Source of the DNA: Xanthostigma xanthostigma
Lineage: Eukaryota > Arthropoda > Insecta > Raphidioptera > Raphidiidae
Reading direction: 5' to 3'
NCBI GenBank assembly: GCA_963575645.1
Contig: OY754467.1
Span: 52,485,108 to 52,549,107 of the forward strand
DNA: 64,000 nucleotides
Both the position numbers and the translations under genes were made by a program. The notes beneath the pieces were generated by a model. That model was not told the DNA's origin, searched no databases, and saw nothing but the letters and a program-made list of their open reading frames with translations. Below are positions 22,285 to 33,553 of this stretch, one piece after another (positions within the stretch are counted from its first letter, which is position 1; every line of letters starts with the position of its first letter).

Positions 22285-22740
22285 TTTTTCCATTCCAACA
22301 CCATAAGTGGGGAACGATACTAATTTAGGTCAAAGTTCACTTTTCAAAATTTTACAATATTTTTGTTTTGAGGTCTTCCGAATCCAAAAAAAATATTTTT
22401 GGAAAAAAACTGTGCATCTGTTAGCCTGTGAGCACAATACAGGATTGAAATCAAATGTTGGGAGGATGTTTGGTATATGCAAATATGAAGAGCCCTATTT
22501 TTGGGGAAATTCGGAGCATGCGCAGAAAAGATAATATATGCTATAACGGTATTTTTTATATAACAATGGTATACTTTTGTAACGGCTTATTATTCTATCT
22601 ATTTTTTAAGAAAGTTTTGTTAAAAAAAATTTTTTTCTAAACTTTATAGTTTCGGAAATATTTTGAAAAAAAAATCAGCTGTTCTTTTGTTTTGTAGATC
22701 TGTCAGAAATAAACTAGTTAAGTAGGTACCTTAAAAGCTA
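22285..22740 (+). repeat. Interspersed repeat family R1, copy 3 (left module)
   Basis: From CCATTCCAACACC through GGGAGGATGTTTGG and TTTCGGAAATATTTTGAAAA to AAACTAGTTAAG. The last part matches 47880-47920. Short frames inside (22307-22640) are repeat-borne. Confidence 0.65.
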
Positions 22741-22877
22741 GGGTTTAGACCTTAGAGATTAACCTGTTTTTCAGCCACCGCTTTTTAAAGATTTCATAAA
22801 TAAAAAAACTGCAGTTCTAGTTTAGATAGGGTTTATTTGTTATGAAAAAATTGAAAAAAGAAAAATGACCACCTAAA

Positions 22878-23075
22878 TTCCAGCCAATTAGGCGACGGGA
22901 CAATTCCAACTTCAAAATGTTGACATTTGATATGGTATAATAAAGAAAGTAAAAATTCTGATATCGCGTGAGGTGACGCGGGTAATGGCTAGTATTCAAT
23001 ATGACATTTGCAATTCGTTGTCATGGTTTTCTGCATAATATTATTTTCCAAGTCATGTAAAAATTAATCAAAGCA
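22878..23075 (+). repeat. Repeat module with Helitron-like end, copy
   Basis: TCCAGCCAATTAGGCGACGG to CGCGTGAGGTGACGCGGG...CTAG (22989-22992), then a conserved tail TATTCAATATGACATTTGC...GTCATG. Copies lie at 20241-20392 and 48285-48410 (minus), and 53911-54095 (plus). A 5'-end fragment is at 30825-30880. The left edge is variable between copies while the right tail is shared. Confidence 0.6.
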
Positions 23076-24257
23076 TACCTATTCATTGATTAAATTTGCT
23101 TTCGTTTAGAAATTAACCTCGTAAAAAACGAGACCGGTTTTTACTTATCAATACATCGTTTATCTCAGTAATGTAAAAAAAATGTCTGTCTTCTGCTAAT
23201 TTGTTGTCACGTTTAATTAAAACTTAATTAAGTAATTAATTAGCGCGTCTTTGTCTCCCGGTATCTTTTAATCCGTCAGATCGTTTACCCATTGTTTCAC
23301 GTTTTATAGCAAACGTGTTTCGTGCTTCGAGTTGACGTAAATTATATTTCTCATTCATGTGAACCTACTTAGGTATATCATCTCTGGCTGTTCTGTTATT
23401 GGCGCAATGAAAAGAGGTGCGTTGCTCGAACGTCTTCTTGTCAGCACTGTGCCAAGTAACAACACGCGAGCTTCAGCGATACTAAAACTTGTTTGACCGG
23501 GCGATCGAAGCGAGTGTTGTCCCGCTCGACTGTGACCGTACTGATTTTTCGCTCCGTCTCGTAGTTTTGAGGTTACGTCGAAAGATTTTGACTAAATTCA
23601 GAACAAGCATTTTTTGAACCTAGTACTAGAGATGTATGTAAATAATTTGGCGGTCAAAATGTTGAATACCGGATGCAAAACCTTTAACGTATAAAAAATT
23701 GTTTAAGACAAAATTTGTAGAGAATTTTATACTCTACAACTTTTATAATAAATACAAATACGATTTGAGGCAACAGAAGCGAGATATTTCCAAAAAATTG
23801 ATTTTGACCTTGAATATTGAAGGACGCTCACACGTGATCTTATAAAACTTTTGAGACAACATTTAGAATGCCAAAGTAAAGGTTTATATACAAATATTCA
23901 GGTTATTCCGTTTTATTCCAAGGTGAAACACTAAGGTGACTTTGGACTATTAGTGAAATACTCCAACCTGGTGAAATGACCTTCACGGAGTTACCCTCGG
24001 CACGGGAGTTTATGTGAATATTCAATCCTGATCGTTGTCTTTAACTGGCAGGATCGTTGTCTTTAACTGGCAGGATCGCCATGTATTGTTGGTGGTTGTT
24101 CAGGTTCTTTTTGAGTTAATAATATCTTTCAATTTGATTTAATTATATTTTTTTACAAACACCAACGTCGACAAATGCCAGCTTGCACTAGCATAGCCAC
24201 CGCCTGTTCACTAAATAACTCTCTTCTTCCTTCCAATATACATATATTTATATTGTA
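23076..24257. promoter_or_regulatory. Interval with a CpG-rich promoter-like patch
   Basis: The part at about 23405-23590 is CpG-rich (CGATCGAAGCGAG, CTCCGTCTCG). Read on the minus strand it contains AATCAGTACGG, an arthropod-type initiator. No coding exon could be tied to it. The rest is AT-rich, with a 22-bp direct duplication (GATCGTTGTCTTTAACTGGC...) at 24030-24073. Confidence 0.25.
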
Positions 24258-24788
24258 CTAGCGGTCCCGTCCGGTTTCACCCGGGTGTAAGAACGAATGG
24301 GGAAGGAAGGAACATTAATACACACATTCATCTTAGTTTACCGAGATGAATGTTGTGTCCAAATTTCATGATGATCGGAGTTACCGTTCAAAAGTTTTTG
24401 TCGATAAAAAGCAGTATTTAAACTTTTTTTAACTAATATTTTTTTTTAAATTAATTAAATACAATTAAAATAAATTTAAATGTAAGCCTCAGAAGAAATC
24501 CACGACCCTGATATTGACAGTCGCATGCTCTACCGATTGATCCACCTGAGGTTGTGTTAGTGCATTTCACATGAATAGAAGCTTATTTTTGAGATACATT
24601 TTGCAACATTTTTCATTAAAGCTCCGCTCCTAATGGTCGTAGCGTAATATTATATAGCCTATAGCCTTCCTCGATAAATGGGCTATCCAACAAAAAAATT
24701 TTTTTTCAATTTGAACCAGCAGTTCCTGAGATTAGCGCGTTCAAACAAACAAACAAACAAACTCTTCAGCTTTATATGTTAGTATAGA
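24258..24788 (-). mobile_element. Non-autonomous Helitron, family 1, copy 4
   Basis: CTAG at 24258-24261 with hairpin CCGGTTTCACCCGG on one side and ...TAGTATAGA at 24788 on the other, i.e. TC...CTAG on the minus strand. It holds a third, more decayed tRNA-Lys-like segment near 24499-24552 (GGTAGAGCATGCGACTG). Confidence 0.85.
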
Positions 24789-25315
24789 TTGAAATGCAAC
24801 CCACGCACTATTAACTAGAAGACTTAAGTAGGTAAGTGTTATAATCAACACTACCTTTGCATTTTACATTTCAATTAATATACGGAACTTAACCTACTTA
24901 ATGTACAGGCGGCTGGCACAGTTTAAGAGACGCTATGTTTCGATACATTTATTTTATAGTTGGTAGAGGCGTATGACAAGTTTCTTGTTCCGTTAGCAAT
25001 ATTAGCAACTGCACGAACCGCTTCTTTGCAGAGATTACGCGCTTCTCGTAAAACCGTGTACTGCTCGGTTTAATGCCTCCTTTGCAGTGGCGGAGTACGT
25101 CGGGTTTCTAAAAATAAACTTGATTTATTTGGAAAATTTATAAAAGTCAAATAACGTTCTGCAAAATGTGTGATATAAGCAAGGGGATAAAAATACAGTT
25201 GCTTACTTTGTTTGCAACCGTTTATGAAAATGTATTTTGATACAAAAACAAACAGTAAAAATAAATAGATTGCTTACTAAAAAATACTATAATAAAATTA
25301 AATTAATAGGTACAG
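24789..25315. other. Interval without a supported gene
   Basis: No repeats shared with the rest of the window and no coding or RNA signal that I can support. Confidence 0.45.
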
Positions 25316-26029
25316 GAAAGGACCCCACACTAAGCCTTATGGGATTTGGTTCTCGGTTAAATTGATCGAAAATTGTTTTATTATATCTTATGTTTCGCTC
25401 TCAAGATCACATTGTGGTACATGTCTTTGTACACAGATGGAGCCACAATTCAGAAAAAGTAAGAAAGAAAGAGACAGCCCAGCGCCAACTTACGTCCGAT
25501 TATGTCATTTTTTTTTTTAATAATCCAGTTTTGATATTATCAAACGTTGTTTTTTTTCCACATTGTGTCTAACTCTAAACATGTACAATGTGATCTTGAG
25601 AGCGAAACATGAGATATAATTGTATGATTGATCGAAAGATCACCCCCATCCCAAGCGTTGTTCCATTAAATGGTAAAGGGAAGGAAAATCAGGATCTCCC
25701 ACTCGTGATCTCTTCAATTCGTCTTCACTTTGAACTTTATGACATAATCGGAAATGAGTTGGCGCTGGGCTGTCTCTTTCTTTCTTAGCTACAGATATGT
25801 TTAGCAAGATTTTTTCTGGAGCTTAGAATTTTTTTAAGATTGTGAATTCAATGGACATCCCTATATATCTGAAATCTCGCTAAACTTATCTGTAGCTAAA
25901 AACCTGTTAGTTTTTAGGCTATGTGGCCATGGACACTTTTTCTTAGTGACCTTAAAACTATAAAATAAAACCATTTTCGATCAATTTAACCGAGAACCAA
26001 ATCCCATAACGTTTGTGCGGGATCTTTGT
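25316..26029. mobile_element. Outer TIR element of a three-layer nest
   Basis: TIRs of about 70 bp (left AAAGGACCCCACACTAAGCC...GGTTAAATTGATCGAAAAT; right is the complement, ending GGGATCTTTG). Inside lie a family T element (about 25382-25790) with its own TIRs, related to 18152-18536, and a hairpin starting AGCTACAGATA and ending TATCTGTAGCT at 25788-25899. Confidence 0.7.
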
Positions 26030-26565
26030 TTTATTTAATCTTGAATATTTTGACGCGTTTTTATTCATCTTTAGTTGCCAATATATTAAGTAATGTATGG
26101 CCGTCGCGTAATTATCTAATTATCAAGTTTTATGTGAATCGATCCAGCAGTTGTAAAATGACGACCATGTTTTTTCATATTTTTCAACCATGTATTTAAT
26201 TGATTTAATTCAACATACAAAATTGACTCTCAGCTGAAAAAATATTGGCAATAACTGCATCTCATGGATATTCGATAACACAAGTTGCGCGAAAGCAACA
26301 GCTTAAAGTGACATCGTGGCATTATAATCGATAAAGTAGTTATCTGAATTACCCATATAATGCGGATGTATGACGCGAACTATATAAACTTCAGGGCTGG
26401 GGTTTCTACGATGTCCCACATTCATTCGCAATATCTTCATGCAATACAAATCAAAAGAAATCCACCTCTGTATATAAATATTAGCCACCTGAAAAATTCG
26501 AGCCAATTTTTTTTCCTGTCACTTTTAAAAGAAACGCTCGGGTGGGGCGGTTTTTTTTGCAGAAT
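26030..26565. other. Interval without a supported gene
   Basis: Overlapping 67-71 codon frames on both strands (26303-26575) have no motif or splice support. Confidence 0.4.
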
Positions 26566-27007
26566 ATATAGGTGACCGGTAATTGCTCGTATTCCTCTCG
26601 GGAGAAGAAACTACGACTATTTTGGAATGACTTAACCTTATCACTTGGGGGTCGGAAATGTGTCATTTTATATGATAATTGCACTTCTGCGAAGAATTTT
26701 TATTTTTTGAATTTATTTATTGTAAGTTTTAACACACAACAAAATCTAACAGTTTTGTCGTTTTTAGCTTTAGGAAGGTTGGCCAAGTGGTAAGCTAATC
26801 AGATCATAGAAAATTCAGGCCAAAGAGTGAGAATATTTTTTTTTAATTTTTAAACTTGCAAATTTCGGATTTTTTTAAAAAGATAACCGAAGTAGATTTT
26901 CTCGAAAATGACGCATTTCTGACTCCCAAGTGATAGAGGTTAAATCATTCGAAATTAGTCAAAGTTTCTCTCCCAAGAGGAATACGAGCAATTATCGGTC
27001 CCCTATA
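26566..27007. mobile_element. TIR/foldback element with 90-bp arms
   Basis: Left arm ATATAGGTGACCGGTAATTG...CACTTGGGGGTCGGAAATG and right arm CATTTCTGACTCCCAAGTG...TATCGGTCCCCTATA are inverted copies. Small ORFs (26481-26793) lie in the arms. No target duplication could be fixed. Confidence 0.8.
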
Positions 27008-27605
27008 AGAAGTAAACAGATGGTAATTTAATTTGAAATATATTTCCATCCGCTTACTAATTGTTTACCATTTCGAAATCATTTAAAAATCCCTGTAATA
27101 ACGAGAATTTATGATTCTTTGATGATTTTTAACTTATTTTTAAATATCTGTCATAATTTAAATGTTAATACATGGCCATGTACTATGAATGTCAGTTGTT
27201 CCCGCATTCCTCGCATTTAGCGTAGATAGACAGAAGGAGATATTATTCCCGTCGCTGTAACCCTTCCGTTCCAGGTTGTTACACGGGATTCGGGAGTGAG
27301 AGAGATCACATAACGCGTTATGCGGGAAACTGTAGATTAGAAGCAATACAATGGCCACAAAACAGAGAGGGCAGTTTCTCGCGCAAGTACGGGCTGTCGA
27401 AAAATTGTCGTTTCGAAATTTAGTAGCCATTACATGTGGCGCGCTTGCTTTGTTGTCGGTTATAACGGGAACTATATTTGAAGAATCAGAATTTTACTCT
27501 ATACCAGGTTGATTTGCAGAAATCGTTCGTGCCGCTCTCAACTGATACTGGCAGAAAATAGTGAGAGGATGCTTTACCTGTCTAGATGTGGTGCAAACAT
27601 TTTTT
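27008..27605. other. Interval without a supported gene
   Basis: A 90-codon minus frame (27158-27430) beginning MATKFRNDNFSTARTCARNC was considered. It lacks splice or promoter support and I do not recognise it. Confidence 0.35.
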
Positions 27606-27757
27606 TAACTTGTAGGATTTGAAACGAAAAACGTGGGGCGCACTATTCATTTTATCTCATAAATATAGATTTTTTTATTGATAGCTACTCTCTACTTCTT
27701 ATATAACTGTCGCATGCGCCCCACGTTTTTCGTTTAAAATTCTACATGTGAAAAAAG
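27606..27757. mobile_element. Foldback element sharing the GTGGGGCGC core
   Basis: Arms AACTTGTAGGATTTGAAACG...GTGGGGCGCA and TGCGCCCCACGTTTTTCG...CTACATG, about 40 bp, around a 66-bp loop. The following TTTTTAGTTCGTTTAAAAAC resembles the ends of 21411-21700, so the element may extend to about 27810. Confidence 0.7.
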
Positions 27758-27881
27758 TTATTTTATACTTTTTAGTTCGTTTAAAAACGTGGTATATTAA
27801 TTTTTTTTATTTATTGTATTATTTTCTTCCTTTTAGTTAATAAAAACACAAATACGTATGTTAAAAACAACAATTTTATAT

Positions 27882-27954
27882 GGCCCATGGGGGGATCGAA
27901 CCTGCGTCTTTCGCGTTATTAGCACGACGCTCTAACCAACTGCGCCACGACCAA
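27882..27954 (-). pseudogene. tRNA-Ile(AAT) pseudogene or SINE head
   Basis: On the minus strand: CAGTTGGTTAGAGC (D arm), CTAATAA anticodon loop with AAT, GGTTCGATCC (B box) and 3' ATGGGCCA as in tRNA-Ile. The 5' strand reads TTGGTCG rather than GGCCCAT, so the acceptor stem does not close. A T5 run lies about 14 nt after the 3' end. Body and promoter boxes look good, but the broken acceptor argues against a functional gene. Confidence 0.7.
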
Positions 27955-28857
27955 TGATTTGTAGGTGCCTTACATGGTAAATTTGTAGGAATAAATTAAA
28001 TTTATTTATTACAAATTCTTAATTTCTTTTACTATTTTCTTCTTAATTTTAATATTGTCTCGTATTGTCATCTAATTCTGAGTTATGTTAAAAATTCCAA
28101 GTCTATATCTCATCAAGAAGTTTTAAACTCATATTAGAAAATACTGCCCGACATACACGAAAAGCAAGCTAATATAAACCTTGTAAAAAGCAAGGAGCCA
28201 TCAAAAATCCACAATTAAAAACGTAATTACAGATACATGTCTCGTTGCTATTTCATATCTTAACATGAAGAAAAATTAATTAATAATCGTTCATAAAAAT
28301 AAAATAATTTTTAAAAAATGTCGACGTGTGTTTCGCTAACCAAGTTAGCACCGTCCCAAAAATCTCTTTCTTAGTTCAGCAAAATGAGTGTTTGTGTGTG
28401 GTTAAAAAATCATTTTACTTTTTTTTAGACAAAATATTTTTCTGAAAATTGTGACTACTCTGGGACACACTTTATAGTTATTGTACACACTCTTATGTAT
28501 AGGTAGAATAGACACTGTATGTATAGAATTCCGCCAGTCAATATTCTCCGGTGCTGCGGGGTCCGGCATGACTGTACCGGAGTTGGATTAAAGGTCTTAT
28601 CACAATGCTCTCGTAAACAGTGCTTTAATTTGTCTCCAACTCTCCGGGCACTGTTCTTGTCAGAATCAGCTACTTACACACTACTACATGCCCGGCAACA
28701 TAAATAGTATAAGTATAATAGAGAGAAAGTATCTAGTAAAAAATAACATGTTTCATTGCCAATAAATATATAGATTATTAACACCGCGAAAATGTGTTTA
28801 GTTGATTTTATTTTTCATTTCGAATTTATTTACTTGACTTGTACTGTTTCTGTTAAA
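27955..28857. other. Interval without a supported gene
   Basis: Contains a GC-richer patch near 28530-28690 with a 62-codon frame (28519-28707). No splice or promoter support. Confidence 0.4.
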
Positions 28858-29506
28858 TTTTTGACGTGATAACATCTTATAAATTGATGAATCACCAATC
28901 TTATAAATTGATAAAACACCGGCTGCATGCACGAAAAAGTGTAACGTTCCTAACGTTCGTAACGCGTAACGTTCCGCCTGACCCTGTGCGTGCTTTTTGC
29001 TAATTTCTCGCTCAATTTAAATCAGATCGGTTTGAAACCAGTCTTAAACGAAAGAGGAGAACATTTTACATAGTTTTCGTATAACAGAATTTGCCTAAAC
29101 AGTTTTTTTATACAAATTTATATAGAAAAATAGCTGTATAAATGCAATGTTGTCTAATGCATGGCGCGACGCGGTCGGTCGTCTTTGTTTGCCGTACATG
29201 GAAATTAGAAGATAACGTATGTCTTGTCTTAACATGAAAACGGCTGCATTTCTAATGTTTAATTCAATTTTTTGACATTAGTATTTTGTGAAATGCAACG
29301 CCTTCTAAGTTAAGTATTGGAATAACTAATTATTATTAGAATATAATACTTTGACAGTTGCAAACGTCACTTTTGACATTTCTTATCATTCCGACACCAA
29401 GGATAAGCGGATTGAAACCAAATTTTGGGAGGATGTATTACGGAATACGTTATCACGTAAAACTATCGTCCGTAAACCGACTTTACAGACAACCAATTTT
29501 TTTTTT
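28858..29506 (+). mobile_element. Interspersed repeat family R2, copy B
   Basis: Full-length match to 58441-59117 and end matches to 6283-6924: TTTGACGTGATAACATC..., CACCGGCTGCATGCACG, AACGCGTAACGTTCCGCC, ATTGAAACCAAATTTTGGG, TACGTTATCACGTAAAAC. Ends in ACAGACAACCA plus a T run. Frames at 29351-29595 lie across its 3' boundary. Confidence 0.8.
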
Positions 29507-29801
29507 AAACATTGCCACGCAACTTCCAACTTAAAAGCACGCACCTCCACCATGAGACCCGTACTTCCACCACCGAAGAAAAAATAAGTTACCATTTAGA
29601 ATTTGGGGTTCTTGTTTGAAAACACTGCTGAATAGTTCAGTAAAAACAGGATTGAAAATATTATTTGAACGGGGAGGCTAAAAATTCGAGGTAAGGCGTT
29701 GTTAGACTGTCAAGAAATATAGTAACTTTTTCAATTTATTCTGCCATTTTTGAGCTAGTGGAAAAACAAGCTTTTGAAGCATTTTTTTTCAATTTTTTTA
29801 C

Positions 29802-30122
29802 TATAATACTCGCCACGAATCTAAAAGGCTCGGAAGTTAGATGCGAATGTGGGCTTGCGCTTGTACACTCAAAAACTACAAACTCGCAACTCAACAAAAC
29901 TAAAATAACAATAACAACTTGACAATAGCGTACTCGACTGTACTTTAAAGCAGGAAAGCGACAAGTGACAAAGGCAACGAGCGATCACGGCCAATCACCG
30001 ACAGCGCACGTTCCGTGCAGGTAGCTGGGAGGTGGTTGGAGTATCAACGGCTCTAAAATGTACCTTTTCGATGCTGTTTGTGACTAGCTTCCGAACCTTT
30101 TAGATCCGTGGCGCGTATTATA
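29802..30122 (-). mobile_element. TIR MITE family M, copy 4
   Basis: Ends TATAATACTCGCCACG and CGTGGCGCGTATTATA. A deletion near 29866 (CTTGTACACTCAAAAAC) breaks the internal frame that is open in the other four copies. Confidence 0.9.
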
Positions 30123-30944
30123 CCTGTTTCGATGACTCAGGCTCTTAAACATTTATAGGTACTACGTTTCTCTCCAATAGTAATTTCGGAATTATTTTTC
30201 TGCGCTATGAAAATAGTCAAACACAATGAATATCTAGGTTGCTGTTTAATTTTTATTCCAACAATATTTCAGCCGGGTCATCGAATTATCTGAAACGACT
30301 GACTGTATAATTTGTTTTTTTTTTTTTGTTTGCCAATATATCAGTGAATGTTAATTTGAGTTTAAAAATATTTACAGCTGATTAACGACGCTGCCTCACG
30401 ATCTAAATAAAATAATAACTATTTAGTTTATTTAAAATAATGTTTGTTTGAAAACACTTTTTTTTTTAATTTGACTTATTGTAAAATATTTGCAAACTAG
30501 AACATAAAAAAAAACCACTTAACAGAAATTAATTTAATTAATATTTGTCATGTGTTTTTATTATATTCAATTACCAACAAACAACAGTACAGTTTCAAAA
30601 CTCTTTTTATAATAAAATCTTGTTATTTATTTTATGTGGAAACAAATTGCCTTCAACACGCAAAACTTTGATTCAAAAATGGAACGTAGATATTGTTCTA
30701 TGCTTGTATTCTCTTTTAATATAACACACATTAAGCTACAAAATGTTTTATCTTCAGGGTTATTATGTAGATCAGATCTTTATTGATTGACTAGAACAAT
30801 ATTTTTAAAGCTTCTATAGAAAATTCCAGCCAATTGGGCGACGCGACGGGATCATTCCAACTTCAAAAATATTGACATTTGAAATACTATTTCAAAACTA
30901 TTTAAAATAATAAACATTACATTTTTTAAATAATTATTTAATAA
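30123..30944. other. AT-rich interval with one repeat fragment
   Basis: Only the fragment at 30825-30880 (TTCCAGCCAATTGGGCGACG...) is recognisable, a 5' piece of the module at 22878. Confidence 0.5.
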
Positions 30945-31506
30945 CTAGTGTGGCCTGTGCGAATTATTCGCACTAAATAAGTATAATAATTATCACTTTA
31001 CAAAATTATTTTTTAAATATGATTGCAGGTATTCAATTCGTTTCTAATTTTACACACTGCTTATAACGTTCTTCTTTTTGTTGTATTACAATATGAAGCT
31101 CAGATGACAGATCGAAGAAATATTTTGCTAAAATTGCCATATAGAGGCGCAAGTAGCAAAAGCGTTGAGCTAAGCCGTCAGATGGCATCATGCAGCATTG
31201 CTGTGACGTTGTTCAGCGTTGCTCGCTGTTTCAAAATTAAAGCCGTCAGATAGCAGTATGCAGTATTGTTGTATTACAATATGAAGGTCAGATGACAGAT
31301 CGAAGTGTTGACGTTGTTTCAAAATTAAAGCCGTCAGATGACAGACGTTGTTCAGCGTGGCTGTATTTTAATTAATTTACAAAAACAAAAGCAATAATAA
31401 TTTTTTTAGTTGTCGATGTCAGTAGAGCAAACAATTATCTGTAAAATGATATATAATTTATGTGGAGAGGCAAACATCTTTAACCTTAGCGTATTAATAT
31501 ATATGA
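30945..31506 (-). mobile_element. Non-autonomous Helitron, family 2, copy 1
   Basis: On the minus strand it begins TCATATATATTAATACGC and ends with a perfect 7-bp hairpin GTGCGAA-TAA-TTCGCAC (30957-30973) 8 nt before CTAG (30945-30948). Flanking bases are A at 30944 and T at 31507, the Helitron target. Internally TTGTATTACAATATGAAG and CCGTCAGATG are repeated. The 76-codon frame starting at 31023 is shared with the second copy and carried by the element. Confidence 0.85.
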
Positions 31507-33107
31507 TTTGTAATGTATATTTGCAAGTTTATTTAGTAATAAAAGGCTGCACAACTTCGTAATATTTTTACCACTTTTTCAACACCTCGTATAATAGCGC
31601 ATTTTTTTTGAACGCACCGTAAAAATATCCCAGTTGTTTGATGTATCAACTTAATGGCGCTGATTCATTAAAAATGTTTAATTTAAAAGCTTTTGTACCC
31701 AAAAAAGAAACCCGCATAAAAATATATTATATTAAACTGATCTCTCCGTGAAAATACGTGATATAATTATTAAAGTTTAACATTTTTAAGTGTTTATTTT
31801 TTATTTCAAATAGAATAAACTTGTTTTTTTTAATTGTTGGAGAAGTGTATATAAATAGAAAGGAAATAGTTTCTCAAAGCAATTTTTAATTAAAAAAGTA
31901 TTGGTTTTAAATGCTTACATTCTGAGAAAATGAAAGATATAACAGACGCTATTTTTCCGTATTTATATAAAAAAAAATAACAATATGGGAAATTATAATT
32001 CACATAATGTCGAAATCGAAAATTATGTAAAAAAATTACTTTAATACACTCTCAAAGTGCTTGTTTTTATACAGCTTTTTTATGCTGCAAAAAATTACGA
32101 GTATAATAGCTTGTCAGAGAGCGTAAAAAATGGCCATTAAACATTCAAATTTAATTCTGAACGATATTTTTATAATAAAATATTTGCATGAATTCTCCAT
32201 TATTTGTGATCGGAACATTTTTGTAAGGAAACCGCATGGTTTGCATATCTTTTACTATCTTTGTTATCGGATTAATTATTCTAATATGTTTACCTACTGA
32301 CGTTTTGTATCCATTTTATAATGGCGCAACAAATAAACATTTATTTATTATTATTATCTTATGTTTTTTCTTCGTACTTCATAGTTTCAATGGAATTTAG
32401 TTTTTATGACAATTAAGTTTTCAAAGTTCGTAATTACTATGGGTTTTGTTTTTTTAAGGGACATTTTGCACTGTTGTGCTAATACAGTTCGCAGTAAACG
32501 AGGGCGTTGGTTATTTTTGTAGAGTTAGACGAACTAAGTAGGGAACTAATTAATATTTAAATAGTTCAAATAGTGTGCGTTCTTGTCTTTGTTTGGCAGT
32601 TTTATTGTTTTGAGGGACTTTCGGCGAAACACTCAACCGAAGAAATAAAAGTACATTAGCTTGTGTCATGAGTACATAAAAGGTTTTTATTACTTCTAAA
32701 TGTATGGACGATAGACATATAACACGAGTACGTTCAAAGACCTATTGTGCCGTCTTCTCACCCTACTTGTATACGGTGCGCGTCAAAAGTTTTCCATCCT
32801 TTTTATTTTTTTTACAGTATATAGTATAACTATAAACCAACTGTTATTGTTTTTAGAATGTATTCTCAGAGAATGTGCAAAAAAGCACAGGGAAGATGCG
32901 TTCTAAATATGTAATTCATTTGCTTTGTTACCAGTTTCTAATTTGGGGCAAAATATTACTTTTTGAAATAAAATATCTCGAGATATTCTATCTACACAAT
33001 TCAAATGAAAATATTGTGACGGGACTAACAGAACTTTTCTTTGTTGGGGATAAAAGTATTTATTTACAACGATAAAGGTTACCAAAACTAACTAACTCTT
33101 TACTATG
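31507..33107. other. Long AT-rich interval, nothing recognised
   Basis: About 1.6 kb without shared repeats, RNA genes or supported exons. The 60-66 codon frames at 32875-33085 overlap on opposite strands and are chance. Confidence 0.5.
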
Positions 33108-33553
33108 TGCAAAGGACACCAAAATTTATTTAGCACACTTATTTATTATTTATTTACAATTTCTCAATTTATTTATTTAGCGTCTATTTATTTATGTCGT
33201 TCTCGCACTGTTCCGTGTTCACTGTTCACCAATCAATGTCTATTCGGTATAACAACGCTTTACTTATATTCATTTATTTATTTATTTCTAGCAGTTACCT
33301 CCGTACTTGTTCGCGGTACTGACTGTTTATTTATTTCGCACTAGAACTGTCTTAACTGACTGCACTGACTGGCCGCCTGCCGACTGATTGCTGCTGTTTT
33401 GCTTACATATCCCTTCAGTAGCATTCTAGAACATTCTCGAAGCTTCGGCATTCTTCTATGCGTTTCCGATAACAACGTGCTTCGACAATGCGCGTATTGT
33501 TGTCTATGCGGTTCCGACAACCCTGCCGGCGCCTCTAGTGGCGTCTCGTTACA
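33108..33553 (-). mobile_element. Probable solo LTR
   Basis: 446 bp bounded by TG...CA. On the minus strand it starts TGTAACGAGACGCCACTAG and contains AATAAATAAA signals. Flanking 5-mers CTATG (33103-33107) and ATATG (33554-33558) match at 4 of 5. GC-rich at its 5' end and A/T-rich after, as in LTRs with a polyadenylation region. No gag/pol is adjacent. The family was not identified. Confidence 0.6.

Noticed and set aside
27882-27954. Functional tRNA-Ile gene
   Set aside because: The acceptor stem does not close.
29351-29595. Opposite-strand frames of 69-78 codons
   Set aside because: Both run across the 3' end of repeat R2 and a T/A run.
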